Origin: UBA1672 sp965263215
GTDB taxonomy: Bacteria > Pseudomonadota > Alphaproteobacteria > Micavibrionales > Micavibrionaceae
Direction of reading: 5' to 3'
Length of the DNA stretch: 64,000 nucleotides
NCBI GenBank assembly: GCA_965263215.1
Contig: OZ253663.1
Coordinates: 1,984,001-2,048,000 of the forward strand
The translations under genes were made by a program, and so were the position numbers. Within the stretch, counting starts at the first letter, position 1; every line of letters starts with the position of its first letter. Below the pieces are notes generated by a model. That model did no database searches and had not been told where the DNA came from. It was given only the letters and a program-made list of their open reading frames with translations. Shown piece by piece: positions 34,811 through 44,397 of this stretch.

Positions 34811-35659
34811 ATGGACTGGATGATGGCAATCGCAGACTTCGTCGAAAAGACCTTACCCGATCTTATTGAGGTTCTGGTTTTCGGCGTGATCTTCTTTTTT
34901 TTGGAACGCATCAATCCGGCCGACAAAGAAAGTGGTTTTTTCAAAAACGATATGAGCAACGAGTTTTTTCTGGTTGTCGTCAATATCTTTATATTCATTC
35001 CTCTATTCGCACTGCTCGCAACACTATTCGTCGATATAACGTTAAGACCGCTTTTCCCGGAACAGCTTTTAGCCGATCAAATCATGACGCTGCCACTTTG
35101 GCTACAGGTAGTCTTTGGCGCGCTTGTTCTGGATTTTGCGACATACTGGCGACACCGCTTTACGCATCATTACATGTGGTCATACCATTCCGTCCACCAC
35201 AGTGCGAAACAACTGACATGGATTACAGGGTTACGCCTGCACCCGATTGATATATTTGCGGGAACGCTCTTTTCTTTCATTATCCTCTATTTGGTTGGGT
35301 TTTCAGGCCCCGGGTTTTTAGGTGCAGTCATCTTTATCAAGTTGATGAATTACTTCACCCACATGAATTTAGATTTGAAATTCGAAAAACCTTTTCGGTA
35401 TTTCATCGCCTCACCTGTATTTCATCGTTGGCATCACGCCACAGTAAAAGAAGCTTATGATAAGAATTTCTGTGGCGCGTTTCCGTTTTTAGACGTGATG
35501 TTTGGCACATATTATCACCCCGAAGAATTACCCGAAAATATGGGACTATCCGCAGGTGAGCAAAAAGAGTTCCCTGAAAAGGGATATCTGGGCTGGCTGA
35601 CCTATCCGTTTAAGCGAGATTTCAAATTCTGGAAAAAATGGGCAAGTAAGAAGAACTAG
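34811..35659 (+). CDS. Sterol desaturase / fatty-acid hydroxylase family protein
   Basis: The 282-residue membrane protein has the histidine clusters that bind a di-iron centre: WRHRFTHH near residue 115, HSVHHS near 130 and HRWHH near 205. It has four or more membrane segments. Family members hydroxylate or desaturate lipids, sterols or carotenoids using oxygen. Its place directly after two membrane-bound spermidine-synthase-like genes suggests a common lipid-related pathway, which is inference. Confidence 0.88.
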   Translation: MDWMMAIADFVEKTLPDLIEVLVFGVIFFFLERINPADKESGFFKNDMSNEFFLVVVNIFIFIPLFALLATLFVDITLRPLFPEQLLADQIMTLPLWLQVVFGALVLDFATYWRHRFTHHYMWSYHSVHHSAKQLTWITGLRLHPIDIFAGTLFSFIILYLVGFSGPGFLGAVIFIKLMNYFTHMNLDLKFEKPFRYFIASPVFHRWHHATVKEAYDKNFCGAFPFLDVMFGTYYHPEELPENMGLSAGEQKEFPEKGYLGWLTYPFKRDFKFWKKWASKKN

Positions 35660-35721
35660 GTTTTGACATATTATTTCGGCCTGTGCGATATTGGAACGAT
35701 AATAATAAGCAGTTTTAAAAC

Positions 35722-36267
35722 ATGGCGTTACTGGAAACTTTCACAGATATATCAAGACATGGCAATGACGAACGCGTGGCCTTGGCGGATGCCCCGGCGG
35801 CCTTCCTGTCTGCCGCACAAACGCAAGACATTAAGGCCATTATTTTTGATGGTTATAAAAACGAAGCTCTGGACGAATATCTCAACTCTGTAGATTTTGA
35901 AACAATAGGCACATTTACCATTCCCCATATTGTCATCGGTCAGGATCGCAATGCCTTGCGTGAACGTTTACCCGCGCCCGTCTTCCAAGCAGTGGATGAG
36001 CTCGCCGACCTGTTCATGGACGCCAGCGATAGTACAGAAATAGGCTTTAAGCTCGGCTGTTTTTCAAATTCAAAAATGCACCCGCATTTGTCAGATCAAA
36101 TGACCTACGCACTTGATGGTATCGGTACAGAATGGGAAAACGGACAAGTCGAAGGACGCACGCCGTTTTTTATGAAATCGGGCTTTAAGCATAAAACACC
36201 GGATATCGCGAAAGACAATCCGCGCCCTATTATGATTTTCTCCGCCCCATCCAGTTTCGGGCTTTAG
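35722..36267 (+). CDS. Hypothetical cytoplasmic protein
   Basis: The 181-residue protein has no signal peptide or membrane segment. It shows the motif CFSNSKMHPHLSDQMTYALD near the middle and ends MIFSAPSSFGL. No family is recognised. Its stop overlaps the stop of priA by four bases (convergent). No strong ribosome-binding site is visible before the ATG at 35722. Confidence 0.5.
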   Translation: MALLETFTDISRHGNDERVALADAPAAFLSAAQTQDIKAIIFDGYKNEALDEYLNSVDFETIGTFTIPHIVIGQDRNALRERLPAPVFQAVDELADLFMDASDSTEIGFKLGCFSNSKMHPHLSDQMTYALDGIGTEWENGQVEGRTPFFMKSGFKHKTPDIAKDNPRPIMIFSAPSSFGL

Positions 36268-38510
36268 AGAAAGCTCTGCGGATCGATGTCGATATAGACA
36301 CGCACCGTTGATGGTACTTTCACCGCATTCACCCAATTTGATACCGTTTTTTGAAGGTTAATCGCCTTATCCGCCCGTACGAGCAAACGATAGCGATACC
36401 GCCCACGCAAGCGCGCCATGGGCGCAGGTGCGGGGCCGAGCGTTTGAATGCGGTATCCTTCCTCTGTCACGCCTTGCGGAGATGTCTTACCGAGTGCCTT
36501 GGCAACATCGAGCACCAATGATTCCTCTCGTCCCGCAATGATGATCCCCGCCAATCGGCTGTATGGCGGCATGTTTGCCATTTCGCGCTCCGCGGCTTCG
36601 ACGCCTAAAAACTCATCGCGCCCCTCACCTGCCATGGCCTTCATGATACGATGTTCAGGCATCCAACTTTGCAACAGGACACGCCCTTTTTTCTGCTCCC
36701 GCCCTGCGCGCCCTGCAACCTGATGGAGCATTTGATAAGTGCGCTCGGCGGCGCGTAAATCTCCGCCCTTTAATCCCAAATCCGCATCAACCACCCCGAC
36801 AAGGGTCAGGTTTGGAAAGTGATGCCCCTTCGCGATGATCTGCGTGCCGATGATGATGTCGACTTCCCCCGCGATGATCTTGGCGAGCATGTCTTTAAGC
36901 TCCTCATTACTTTCCGCCGTATCACTGGCAAGTACCATAATACGCGCATCGGGAAAGGCGGTTTTGGCTTCCTCGAATATACGTTCCACCCCGGGGCCAC
37001 AGGCGGCAAGACTATCCGTGTCATCACACTCCACGCAGTTTTTCGGGATATTGGCGTAGAATCCGCAATGATGGCAATGCAGCTTGCCACTGCGTTTATG
37101 CTCCACCAGCCACGCCGTGCAGCGCGGGCATTCCATACGATGACCGCAGGTACGGCAGAGCGTTAAAGGCGCGTAACCACGGCGGTTCAGGAATAAGAGC
37201 GCCTGATCACCCGCATCGAGGGTTTTTTGCACCTCGTCTATCGTGGTTTTCGCGAGGAAGCATTGGCGCTCAGGTTTATCCGCGCGTAAATCCACCACCG
37301 AAATATCAGGCAAATGCGCACCGCCAAAACGGCTCGGCAACACCAGATGTTTATACTTCTCATCCCACGCATTCATCATGGTTTCCAATGAGGGCGTTGC
37401 GGACACCAGAACCACTGGAATTTGCCCCAGATTAGCACGCACCACCGCCATATCACGGGCATGGTAAATAACGCCATCTTCTTGTTTATATGCGGGGTCA
37501 TGTTCTTCATCGACGATGATCAATCCCAAATCCTTATACGGCAAAAACAATGCCGAACGCGCACCGACCACCACGCGTGTATCGCCTTGCGCCACGCCGC
37601 GCCATGCCGTGCGTCTTTGTGCAGGTGTAAGATGTGAGTGCCACAGCGCAGGGGCGCAGCCAAAGCGTGTTTTAAACCGTTCCAGAAACGCATTGGACAA
37701 TGCAATCTCCGGCAGCATAATCACCACCTGCTTGCCTGCCTTTAAGGCCTGCGCCACGGCCTCGAAATACACCTCGGTTTTACCTGCACCTGTCACACCA
37801 TCGACTAGACTCGCGCTAAACGTGCCTGATTTCACATCGTCACAGAGTTCATCCGCAACCATTTGCTGATCTTCAGAAAGCTCGGCGAGGAAACCTTCGG
37901 GATTAGGGTTAAGGCAAGGCGCGGGGTTATAAACGCTCACTTCCTCCAACAAGCCTTTATCCGCCATACCACTCACGACACCCGCCGAGCATCCCGCCAT
38001 ATCGGCGATTTCCGAGGCAATGCGCGTTTGCCCATCTGCCATAGCCTCCAACACCTTTTGACGTTGTGGGGTCAGTTTAGGCGGCATAGCCTGATCCGTA
38101 TTACGGCGAAAACCCCGCGCAGGCTTGGACGGTGTTAATCCCGCAGGTGCGCTGAGCGCCATTTTCAAAACCGAACCCTTCATCGACACGGTATAATTCG
38201 CCACCCAATCAATAAATTTGCGGTGCACCTCGGGCATCGGATCAAGATCATATTTGGATATGACCGCCTTGAGCTTTTTGGGCTTCACGTCCCCGCTTGC
38301 CTCGCCCCACACCACGGCGGGAATCTCACGATTGCCGAGCGGGACGGAAACATAATCCCCCGCCTGCACTGTGATATCGGGCGGCACGATATAATCATAC
38401 GCCTTGTCCACGGGATACGGTACAAGCACAGACACCACATGCCCGTCTAATAAATGCGAGTGCGGCGGCTCATCTTGTGATTCTTCTTCGAAAAATGACG
38501 TTTGATCCAT
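36264..38510 (-). CDS. priA: Primosomal protein N' (replication restart helicase)
   Basis: The 748-residue PriA recognises stalled or collapsed forks and reloads the replicative helicase. It has the N-terminal 3'-DNA-binding domain (VSVLVPYPVDKAYDY), the Walker A motif GVTGAGKT near residue 245 and the DEEH box. The eight-Cys zinc-binding insertion is seen as CRTCGHRMECPRC followed by HCHHCGF and NCVEC. QVAGRAGR is helicase motif VI. Between the N-terminal domain and the helicase there is a winged-helix-like region. Length is normal. Confidence 0.97.
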   Translation of the reverse strand: MDQTSFFEEESQDEPPHSHLLDGHVVSVLVPYPVDKAYDYIVPPDITVQAGDYVSVPLGNREIPAVVWGEASGDVKPKKLKAVISKYDLDPMPEVHRKFIDWVANYTVSMKGSVLKMALSAPAGLTPSKPARGFRRNTDQAMPPKLTPQRQKVLEAMADGQTRIASEIADMAGCSAGVVSGMADKGLLEEVSVYNPAPCLNPNPEGFLAELSEDQQMVADELCDDVKSGTFSASLVDGVTGAGKTEVYFEAVAQALKAGKQVVIMLPEIALSNAFLERFKTRFGCAPALWHSHLTPAQRRTAWRGVAQGDTRVVVGARSALFLPYKDLGLIIVDEEHDPAYKQEDGVIYHARDMAVVRANLGQIPVVLVSATPSLETMMNAWDEKYKHLVLPSRFGGAHLPDISVVDLRADKPERQCFLAKTTIDEVQKTLDAGDQALLFLNRRGYAPLTLCRTCGHRMECPRCTAWLVEHKRSGKLHCHHCGFYANIPKNCVECDDTDSLAACGPGVERIFEEAKTAFPDARIMVLASDTAESNEELKDMLAKIIAGEVDIIIGTQIIAKGHHFPNLTLVGVVDADLGLKGGDLRAAERTYQMLHQVAGRAGREQKKGRVLLQSWMPEHRIMKAMAGEGRDEFLGVEAAEREMANMPPYSRLAGIIIAGREESLVLDVAKALGKTSPQGVTEEGYRIQTLGPAPAPMARLRGRYRYRLLVRADKAINLQKTVSNWVNAVKVPSTVRVYIDIDPQSFL

Positions 38511-38586
38511 GTATTTTATGTATCATTAAGATGCTTTAAATCATAGTAATCTTGCCTATATAGATTATTAAATGATATGAAGTCAT

Positions 38587-39051
38587 ATGGATTGGTTTAA
38601 AAAATATATTGCAGCCCCGCTCGCCTCTTTATTCAAAGAGGAAGCCGACGTTGCGCCGGAACCCGAACCGGTGATGTATAATGATACGTTGGTGAAGGCC
38701 GGCATACTTCATTTGCGTAACCTGATGAGCAAAAACGACGCGCAGCACTATAAAGATGATTACGATGACGTCTTTCGTATGGTTCGCCTCAAACCCCAAA
38801 TGAGCGAAGATGATATCGAAGAACAAGTGGGCATGCTCATAGATAAAATGATGGAAACAGGCCTGATTACCGAAGAAGAACAAGCGCGCGTTGATCGCGA
38901 AACACTGTTAGCGCACATGACCAACGCCGTTATCAACGCCATGGAAAGCTATGATTCCGACGAGAATATCCTCAATGCTATTCGCTTTGATCAAGACCTG
39001 CGCCGCCCGAAACTCCGCGTTGTTCGCAATGACGGCATGGATCACGAATAA
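38587..39051 (+). CDS. Hypothetical acidic protein
   Basis: The 154-residue protein is acidic and mainly helical, with an N-terminal amphipathic segment (MDWFKKYIAAPLASLFKEE) that might contact the membrane. There is no lipobox or clear transmembrane helix. No family is recognised. It lies between priA (divergent) and the transaldolase gene, 92 bases from the latter. Confidence 0.55.
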   Translation: MDWFKKYIAAPLASLFKEEADVAPEPEPVMYNDTLVKAGILHLRNLMSKNDAQHYKDDYDDVFRMVRLKPQMSEDDIEEQVGMLIDKMMETGLITEEEQARVDRETLLAHMTNAVINAMESYDSDENILNAIRFDQDLRRPKLRVVRNDGMDHE

Positions 39052-39143
39052 AGTCTTAAAACCCCTCTTGCCCTTCCAAGACAAAGCCTTTACTTTTGGC
39101 GCATAGATTCACATATAGAACACATGCAGAGTAGGAAAAACGT

Positions 39144-39800
39144 ATGAAATTTTTCGCCGACACCTCCGATCTTGATGAGATTAAGGAGCTTGAGACTTAT
39201 GGCCTTTTAGATGGCGTCACAACCAACCCGTCCATCATCGCAAAATCAGGTCGTGATTTTATTCCCCTGATCGAAGAAATTTGCGATATCGTCAAAGGCC
39301 CCGTCAGTGCAGAAGTCGCCGCGACAGATTACGAAACCATGAGCAAGGAAGCTGAGGTTCTGAAAAAAATCGCACATAACGTGGCGATTAAAGTGCCTCT
39401 CACCCCTGCAGGCTTGCGTGTCTGTAAAGAGCTATCCGATGAAGGCACAATGGTGAATGTCACATTATGTTTCTCTCCCGGTCAGGCACTACTCGCCGCA
39501 AAAGCAGGCGCAGCATTTATTTCACCGTTCGTTGGACGTTTAGATGACATTTGTTTCCAAGGGCTTGATCTGATTGCTGATATCCTAACGATTTACGACA
39601 GCTACCCACAATATGACACCGAGGTTCTGGTCGCATCCGTGCGTAATCCCATGCATATCATCGAATCTGCCAAGATGGGTGCGCATGTTATGACCGCGCC
39701 GCCAAGCGTGATCAAACAGCTTTATAACCACCCATTAACCGATAAAGGCTTGGCTGCATTTGTTGCCGATTGGGAGAAAACAGGCCAAAGCATTTTGTAA
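39144..39800 (+). CDS. fsa: Transaldolase / fructose-6-phosphate aldolase-like
   Basis: The 218-residue protein is a short-form transaldolase (TalC/FSA type), which transfers or cleaves dihydroxyacetone units in the pentose phosphate pathway. FADTSDLDEI, DGVTTNPSIIAKSG and the Schiff-base lysine in VAIKVPLT (about residue 84) are present. SVRNPMHIIESAKMGAHVMTAPP is the conserved end. Length alone does not separate transaldolase from F6P aldolase, so either activity is possible. AGGAA precedes the ATG, and a strong terminator follows. Confidence 0.9.
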   Translation: MKFFADTSDLDEIKELETYGLLDGVTTNPSIIAKSGRDFIPLIEEICDIVKGPVSAEVAATDYETMSKEAEVLKKIAHNVAIKVPLTPAGLRVCKELSDEGTMVNVTLCFSPGQALLAAKAGAAFISPFVGRLDDICFQGLDLIADILTIYDSYPQYDTEVLVASVRNPMHIIESAKMGAHVMTAPPSVIKQLYNHPLTDKGLAAFVADWEKTGQSIL

Positions 39801-39833
39801 AAGACAATAAAATCTGAGAATATCTTTGATAAA

Positions 39834-39867
39834 GCGCGCCTGCATTCTTTTTACGGCGCGCTTTTTT
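39834..39867 (+). terminator. Terminator after the transaldolase gene
   Basis: GCGCGCC (39834-39840) pairs perfectly with GGCGCGC (39855-39861) and is followed by six T. Confidence 0.85.
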
Positions 39868-39883
39868 GTGGTATTATGATCGA

Positions 39884-40585
39884 ATGAGTGACGTACTTTC
39901 CAAACCTGAGATTACCAAAGCAGACCTTTTAGAGTTTCTGCGCGACAACCCATCGTTTTTGCAGGATAACCCTGATGTTCTTGATGCGTTAATACCGCCG
40001 CGCAGTCGCCCGAAAAAAGGCGATGTGGCAGATTTCCAATCCTATATGATTGAGCGCCTTAAGGCCGATAAGGAAGAGGTTATCAGCTCCACGCGTGAGC
40101 TTGTTGAAAACGCACGCAGTAACATGAACAACCAACAGCGCATCCATAAGGCAGTTTTACGCTTACTTGAGGCGCGCACCTTCGATGAGTTTATCCAATA
40201 TATTACAATGGATTTATCATCCATGCTGGATGTCGATATTTCGGTTCTTCTGGTCGAATCAGATGAAAAAGACATCCCCCATGTTCATCAAAACGGTATC
40301 CGCATTCTCCCCGAAGGCACGATTGATAAATGGATGGATGGCAAGAATGTAATGCTGCAGGATGATATCAGCGGCATAGAGGCCATTTATGGCGGCGGTG
40401 CAACGCTCGTACGCTCACAAATTTTGCTGCGCGTGGATATTTCAATGGGCACGCCCCCCGCTATTCTGGCCTTCGGCAGTCGTGACCCGCTTATGTTTCA
40501 AGATGGTCAAGCCACAGACCAAATTCTATTCCTCGCCCGCGTCATCGAAAGGTGCTTTCGATCATGGCTCAACCTGCCCGTCTAA
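39884..40585 (+). CDS. DUF484 family (GAF-like) protein
   Basis: The 233-residue protein begins with the typical DUF484 segment, DLLEFLRDNPSFLQDNPDVL, followed by a coiled-coil-like helix and a GAF-like domain (about residues 95-230) ending in FLARVIERCFRSWL. The family is often found next to xerC, as here, and its role is not known. ATG 39884 is chosen over an in-frame TTG at 39866, which lies in the terminator T-run. Its last 22 bases overlap the next gene. Confidence 0.88.
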   Translation: MSDVLSKPEITKADLLEFLRDNPSFLQDNPDVLDALIPPRSRPKKGDVADFQSYMIERLKADKEEVISSTRELVENARSNMNNQQRIHKAVLRLLEARTFDEFIQYITMDLSSMLDVDISVLLVESDEKDIPHVHQNGIRILPEGTIDKWMDGKNVMLQDDISGIEAIYGGGATLVRSQILLRVDISMGTPPAILAFGSRDPLMFQDGQATDQILFLARVIERCFRSWLNLPV

Positions 40586-41187
40586 AATTTTACTTTAGTA
40601 TTAGTTTTTTCATCTTGTGTTTTGCTCTGCCAACGCAGGCAAAGGACTTTGGGCAGGCTTTATCTGATGCCGCCATCGAACGCACCAAGCATAAGGTTAC
40701 CTACGACGGTGCTTATTTCAGCATCCCCTATCCGGGTGGTGATGTGCCAAGCGACAAAGGCGTATGCACCGATGTTGTCATCCGCGCCTATCGCGCGCTT
40801 GGTATTGATTTGCAAAAGGAAGTGCATGAGGACATGAAAAGCAATTTCGGGACATATCCTAAAAACTGGGGGCTGACAAAACCCGACACCAATATAGATC
40901 ATCGCCGCGTTCCGAATTTACGCGTGTTTTTCAAACGCCATGGCAAAGAGCTTGCCGTTGCCCGAAGCCCAGCGGCCTATAAGCCCGGTGATTTGGTGAC
41001 ATGGAATTTGAAAACCAAAGGCAACCTGCCCCATATCGGCATTGTGACCGATCAAGTAACACTAACAACAGGCAACCCGCTGATCGTTCACAATATCGGC
41101 GCAGGGCCTAAGCTAGAGGATATTTTATTCTCCTACGGTATTACGGGACATTACCGATACGAACCGGAAGGATATGGCGATGATTAA
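40564..41187 (+). CDS. DUF1287 family secreted protein
   Basis: The 207-residue protein has an N-terminal signal peptide (FYFSISFFILCFALPTQA, cleavage near residue 23). The mature domain shows GVCTDVVIRAYRALGIDLQ with a Cys near residue 63, and HIGIVTD with a histidine near 155. This resembles the Cys-His pair of NlpC/P60-like enzymes that act on peptidoglycan; DUF1287 is related to that fold. AAAGG lies 9 bases before ATG 40564. It overlaps DUF484 at its start and xerC at its end, so the three are coupled. Confidence 0.8.
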   Translation: MAQPARLKFYFSISFFILCFALPTQAKDFGQALSDAAIERTKHKVTYDGAYFSIPYPGGDVPSDKGVCTDVVIRAYRALGIDLQKEVHEDMKSNFGTYPKNWGLTKPDTNIDHRRVPNLRVFFKRHGKELAVARSPAAYKPGDLVTWNLKTKGNLPHIGIVTDQVTLTTGNPLIVHNIGAGPKLEDILFSYGITGHYRYEPEGYGDD

Positions 41188-42118
41188 GAAAGAAATCCTC
41201 GCCCTGTCCGCCGATGATCTGGCGGAAAAATTGGAACAATGGGAAACCTATTTGCGCGTTGAAAAAAACGTATCGCCGCATACATTGCGTGCTTACTGCG
41301 CGGATGCAGGGCATTTTGTGAAATTTCTATTCGATCATTTGGGTAAGAAACCGTGCATAGATGATTTATCAGAAATTACAATCCGTGATTTTCGCGGGTG
41401 GATGGCAAAAAAGGCGATGGATGGCACATCAAATGCCAGCCGTGCGCGCTCCCTCTCGGGTATCAAAAACCTGCTCACATGGTTCGATAAACAAGGGATC
41501 ATGCACAACGCCGCGATCAACACCGTGCGCAGCCCAAAGCTTCCGCATAAACTGCCGCGTCCTTTGCATGAATTACAAGCCATAGAAGTCATTGAAAATG
41601 CAGGGTTAATGGAACGACATGACTGGATCGGTAAGCGCAATGCGGCATTATTCATGCTGCTCTATGGCTGTGGCTTGCGGATTAATGAGGCGCTGTCGCT
41701 CAATATATCCGACCTGCCCCGTGGCGGATTTTTACGTGTTGTCGGTAAGGGGAATAAGGAACGCCAAGTCCCTGTGATTGATTTGATTGAAACGGCGATT
41801 GCCGGATATCTTGATAAATGCCCCTACCCACGGGAGCAAGATCGGCCTATTTTTCTTGGCTCGCGCGGTAAGCGATTAAATCAGGGCGTTGCACAACGCG
41901 CCATGCGTGATTTACGAATAAGTCTTGGATTACCGGGCAACGCGACGCCGCATGCCCTGCGCCACAGTTTCGCGACGCACCTTCTACAAAATGGCGCGAA
42001 TTTACGGGAAATTCAGGAGTTATTGGGGCATACCTCCCTCAGTACAACCCAACGCTATACCGAGATTAATGCCGAAGAAATGATGCGGATATACAAAGAA
42101 GCACATCCGCGCGCTTAG
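41180..42118 (+). CDS. xerC: Tyrosine recombinase XerC
   Basis: The 312-residue site-specific recombinase resolves chromosome dimers at dif together with XerD. The N-terminal SAM-like core-binding domain (WETYLRVEKNVSPHTLRAYCAD) is followed by the catalytic domain. Catalytic residues can be seen as Arg in CGLRINEAL, Lys in VGKGNKERQ, His and Arg in HALRHSFATHLL, His in LLGHTSLSTTQRY and the final Tyr. ATG 41180 is preferred for AAGG spacing; ATG 41174 is possible. No dif-like site was searched for beyond the window. Confidence 0.9.
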   Translation: MIKKEILALSADDLAEKLEQWETYLRVEKNVSPHTLRAYCADAGHFVKFLFDHLGKKPCIDDLSEITIRDFRGWMAKKAMDGTSNASRARSLSGIKNLLTWFDKQGIMHNAAINTVRSPKLPHKLPRPLHELQAIEVIENAGLMERHDWIGKRNAALFMLLYGCGLRINEALSLNISDLPRGGFLRVVGKGNKERQVPVIDLIETAIAGYLDKCPYPREQDRPIFLGSRGKRLNQGVAQRAMRDLRISLGLPGNATPHALRHSFATHLLQNGANLREIQELLGHTSLSTTQRYTEINAEEMMRIYKEAHPRA

Positions 42119-42135
42119 TGGGTAAAGTGATATTT

Positions 42136-42330
42136 CTACAGTGCTAAATCATCAGTTTGAACATCCGGCTCATCACCGTCTTCATCCCAATTCCACGCCG
42201 TACTTTCACCTGCCATCTCATGCGCATCAGCAGCATATTGCGTGTCACCAATATAATCACGAAGCTGAGCCGTTGCCTTCTTCAGGGCTTCGTCAGTGCC
42301 CTCACCGCCAAATTTATCATTAATAGCCAC
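42136..42330 (-). CDS. Small acidic hypothetical protein
   Basis: A 64-residue product starts at GTG 42330, with AAGGA about 7 bases before it, as MAINDKFGGEGTDEALKKAT and ends in an acidic tail (WDEDGDEPDVQTDDLAL). It has no membrane segment. An in-frame upstream GTG at 42363 lacks a good ribosome-binding site. No family is recognised. It is convergent with xerC. Confidence 0.5.
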   Translation of the reverse strand: MAINDKFGGEGTDEALKKATAQLRDYIGDTQYAADAHEMAGESTAWNWDEDGDEPDVQTDDLAL

Positions 42331-42520
42331 AATCTTATCCTTTCGCGTTGCTATGGCTTGCACCTTATCAATCGAAATTCATGCGCGCCAGAAAAAACAT
42401 TAAGTAAAGATTTTAACATAAATGCCAAAAACTTGCTTTGGCAGGTCATTTTTTATATATTGGCATCAATAATAGAAAAAGTATAAAATATCAGGGTTTA
42501 AGTGATTTAAAGGGTTTCAA

Positions 42521-43657
42521 ATGTCACAAGAAAATACAGGCGGAAAAACACTAACCATCGGTGTCCCCGTTTACAATGAGGAGCGCTCATTACCGAGCTT
42601 CTTTGAGAACTTGGTTCATGCTGTAAAGGCACTCCCCCGTAACATTGATGTAGAGGTTATTTTTTGCGTCAATGGATGTGAAGACGGCAGTGAAGCTTTA
42701 CTAAAAGAACAAACACGCAATAGCTCGGATATGGCATCTATGCGTGTTATCGAATCAGAGCCCGGAAAAATGAACGCCCAAATGGCGATTGTCGAAAATA
42801 GAGAGTTTGACGGGCCGATATGTTTTGCCGATGCGGATATCATCATGAACCCTGCAACCTTAAAGTCACTCTACGAAGCGCTTGAAAAGGACGATGATTG
42901 TCAAGTCTCCTATGCTAAGGTCGAGCCGTTTTACGATGGCCTAACCAACGGAGATGACACGGCGTTCAACGATCTTTTATTCACGCACTACAAATACAGA
43001 GAACACCAGCCCGAGCGCAGTTACTTTCATGGCAGGACGTTTATGCTTCGTGATGATTCTTATCTGCGTGATGTAAATATTGACCTGGATGAGCGCGTTC
43101 AACGCGTCAGAGACGAAGAAAACCCCTGGTATGTCGAACATCTGGGGCTGAATAAAGGTCCTCTTATTGATGATATTTATCTTTCGCGCGCCATTGTGGC
43201 TGATCACGGGGCAGGTGCCATCACAAAAGTTGATGAGGCCAAAATACATTTCCACCCGCCAACATCCATTGACGATTATTCACGCGTCTTGGAAAGAACA
43301 GCCGCAGAAATAAAACGCTTGGACCTTTTATTCCCTGAGCATGCGCATCTTCAAGAATCTGTATTTCAAAGACAATTTAACGACGCCAAACTTTTCATGC
43401 CGCAAGGCGAACGATTAAAATATCGGATGCTTAAAGATCTGGAGCGCACCCTAACCCGCCATATTGAATCCTCATTGGTACCGCCCGATGAGAAAGACGG
43501 TCAACAATTTGGCGTTGCGCATTGGCTGACGGCGGGAACGACGAAAAGAGAATACGGCAAAGATCAACTCGCTTTGTTCCAGAAACCATATGGCGGCAGT
43601 AATGGCTTGGAAGACGATATAACAAGCGATCAGGACGAAGGCCCGCCGCTACATTAG
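42521..43657 (+). CDS. Glycosyltransferase family 2
   Basis: The 378-residue protein has the GT-A fold start TIGVPVYNEERSLPSFF and the metal-binding DXD as DADI, near residue 108. The middle carries an acceptor-domain-like region, and the C-terminal 130 residues are charged with no membrane segment. Inverting GT2 enzymes transfer sugars from nucleotide sugars to polysaccharide, lipid or protein acceptors; the acceptor here is unknown. AAAGGG is 6 bases before the ATG. It leads an operon with a methyltransferase, a Nudix protein and a histidine phosphatase. Confidence 0.85.
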   Translation: MSQENTGGKTLTIGVPVYNEERSLPSFFENLVHAVKALPRNIDVEVIFCVNGCEDGSEALLKEQTRNSSDMASMRVIESEPGKMNAQMAIVENREFDGPICFADADIIMNPATLKSLYEALEKDDDCQVSYAKVEPFYDGLTNGDDTAFNDLLFTHYKYREHQPERSYFHGRTFMLRDDSYLRDVNIDLDERVQRVRDEENPWYVEHLGLNKGPLIDDIYLSRAIVADHGAGAITKVDEAKIHFHPPTSIDDYSRVLERTAAEIKRLDLLFPEHAHLQESVFQRQFNDAKLFMPQGERLKYRMLKDLERTLTRHIESSLVPPDEKDGQQFGVAHWLTAGTTKREYGKDQLALFQKPYGGSNGLEDDITSDQDEGPPLH

Positions 43658-43669
43658 GAGTTATGAACG

Positions 43670-44395
43670 ATGTCAGAACCAAATACAGAATTTACAAACC
43701 CTGAATGGGAAGTCGTGGATGATGGCCTTCTCGTGAATGGTAAAGTGTACACCAAATTGAATTTGGCGTGCGGTACACCTGTTGAAAAACATTTCCCCGA
43801 ACCATGGTTGAATGTCGATGCCGAACCGGGCGCAGCAGATATTGTCATGTCTATTGATGATCTGCCCGAAGAATGGGAAGGCGTATTTGAAGAGGTGCGC
43901 GCCTCACACGTTCTCGAGCATTTCACACTGAACGAAGCGCACGATGTTATGGATGAATGGGCCAGAGTGACCAAGCCAGAGGGTAAACTGATGGTGTGTG
44001 TGCCTGATCTTGAGTTAATCGTGCAATCTTATCTGGATGGCAAAGACAAAAAAGGCCGCGATGCCTTTTCGACAGAAAAAACCACCCACATGCTGACGCA
44101 AATATTCGGTCGTGGTTATGAAGACCGTGACATGAACCCATATATGCGCCACCACATGGTTTATGATGAGGCCATGATGCGCGAAATGTTCGAGGCAACG
44201 GGCTATGCTGATGAAATTGGCGTTTACTCAGTTGAGGAAGATCCGTCACAAACATTTGATCCCCCCATTAAAAATGATGCCAGCAATTATGCTTACACGC
44301 TCAATATGTATATGATTAAGCTCCCGGAAGGCATTAAACGTGACCACCAAGCCGACATGGATACAGGCCAAGCTAACGACGATGTTAGGCTCTAA
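43670..44395 (+). CDS. SAM-dependent methyltransferase, class I
   Basis: The 241-residue protein carries the SAM-binding motif LNLACGTPVE near residue 33, followed by WLNVDAEPG, and ASHVLEHFTLNEA in motif IV. It matches the polysaccharide- or surface-associated methyltransferase group (COG4627-like). It begins 12 bases after the glycosyltransferase stop with AGGAG. Methylation of the sugar product is plausible but inferred. Confidence 0.8.
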   Translation: MSEPNTEFTNPEWEVVDDGLLVNGKVYTKLNLACGTPVEKHFPEPWLNVDAEPGAADIVMSIDDLPEEWEGVFEEVRASHVLEHFTLNEAHDVMDEWARVTKPEGKLMVCVPDLELIVQSYLDGKDKKGRDAFSTEKTTHMLTQIFGRGYEDRDMNPYMRHHMVYDEAMMREMFEATGYADEIGVYSVEEDPSQTFDPPIKNDASNYAYTLNMYMIKLPEGIKRDHQADMDTGQANDDVRL

Positions 44396-44397
44396 TC

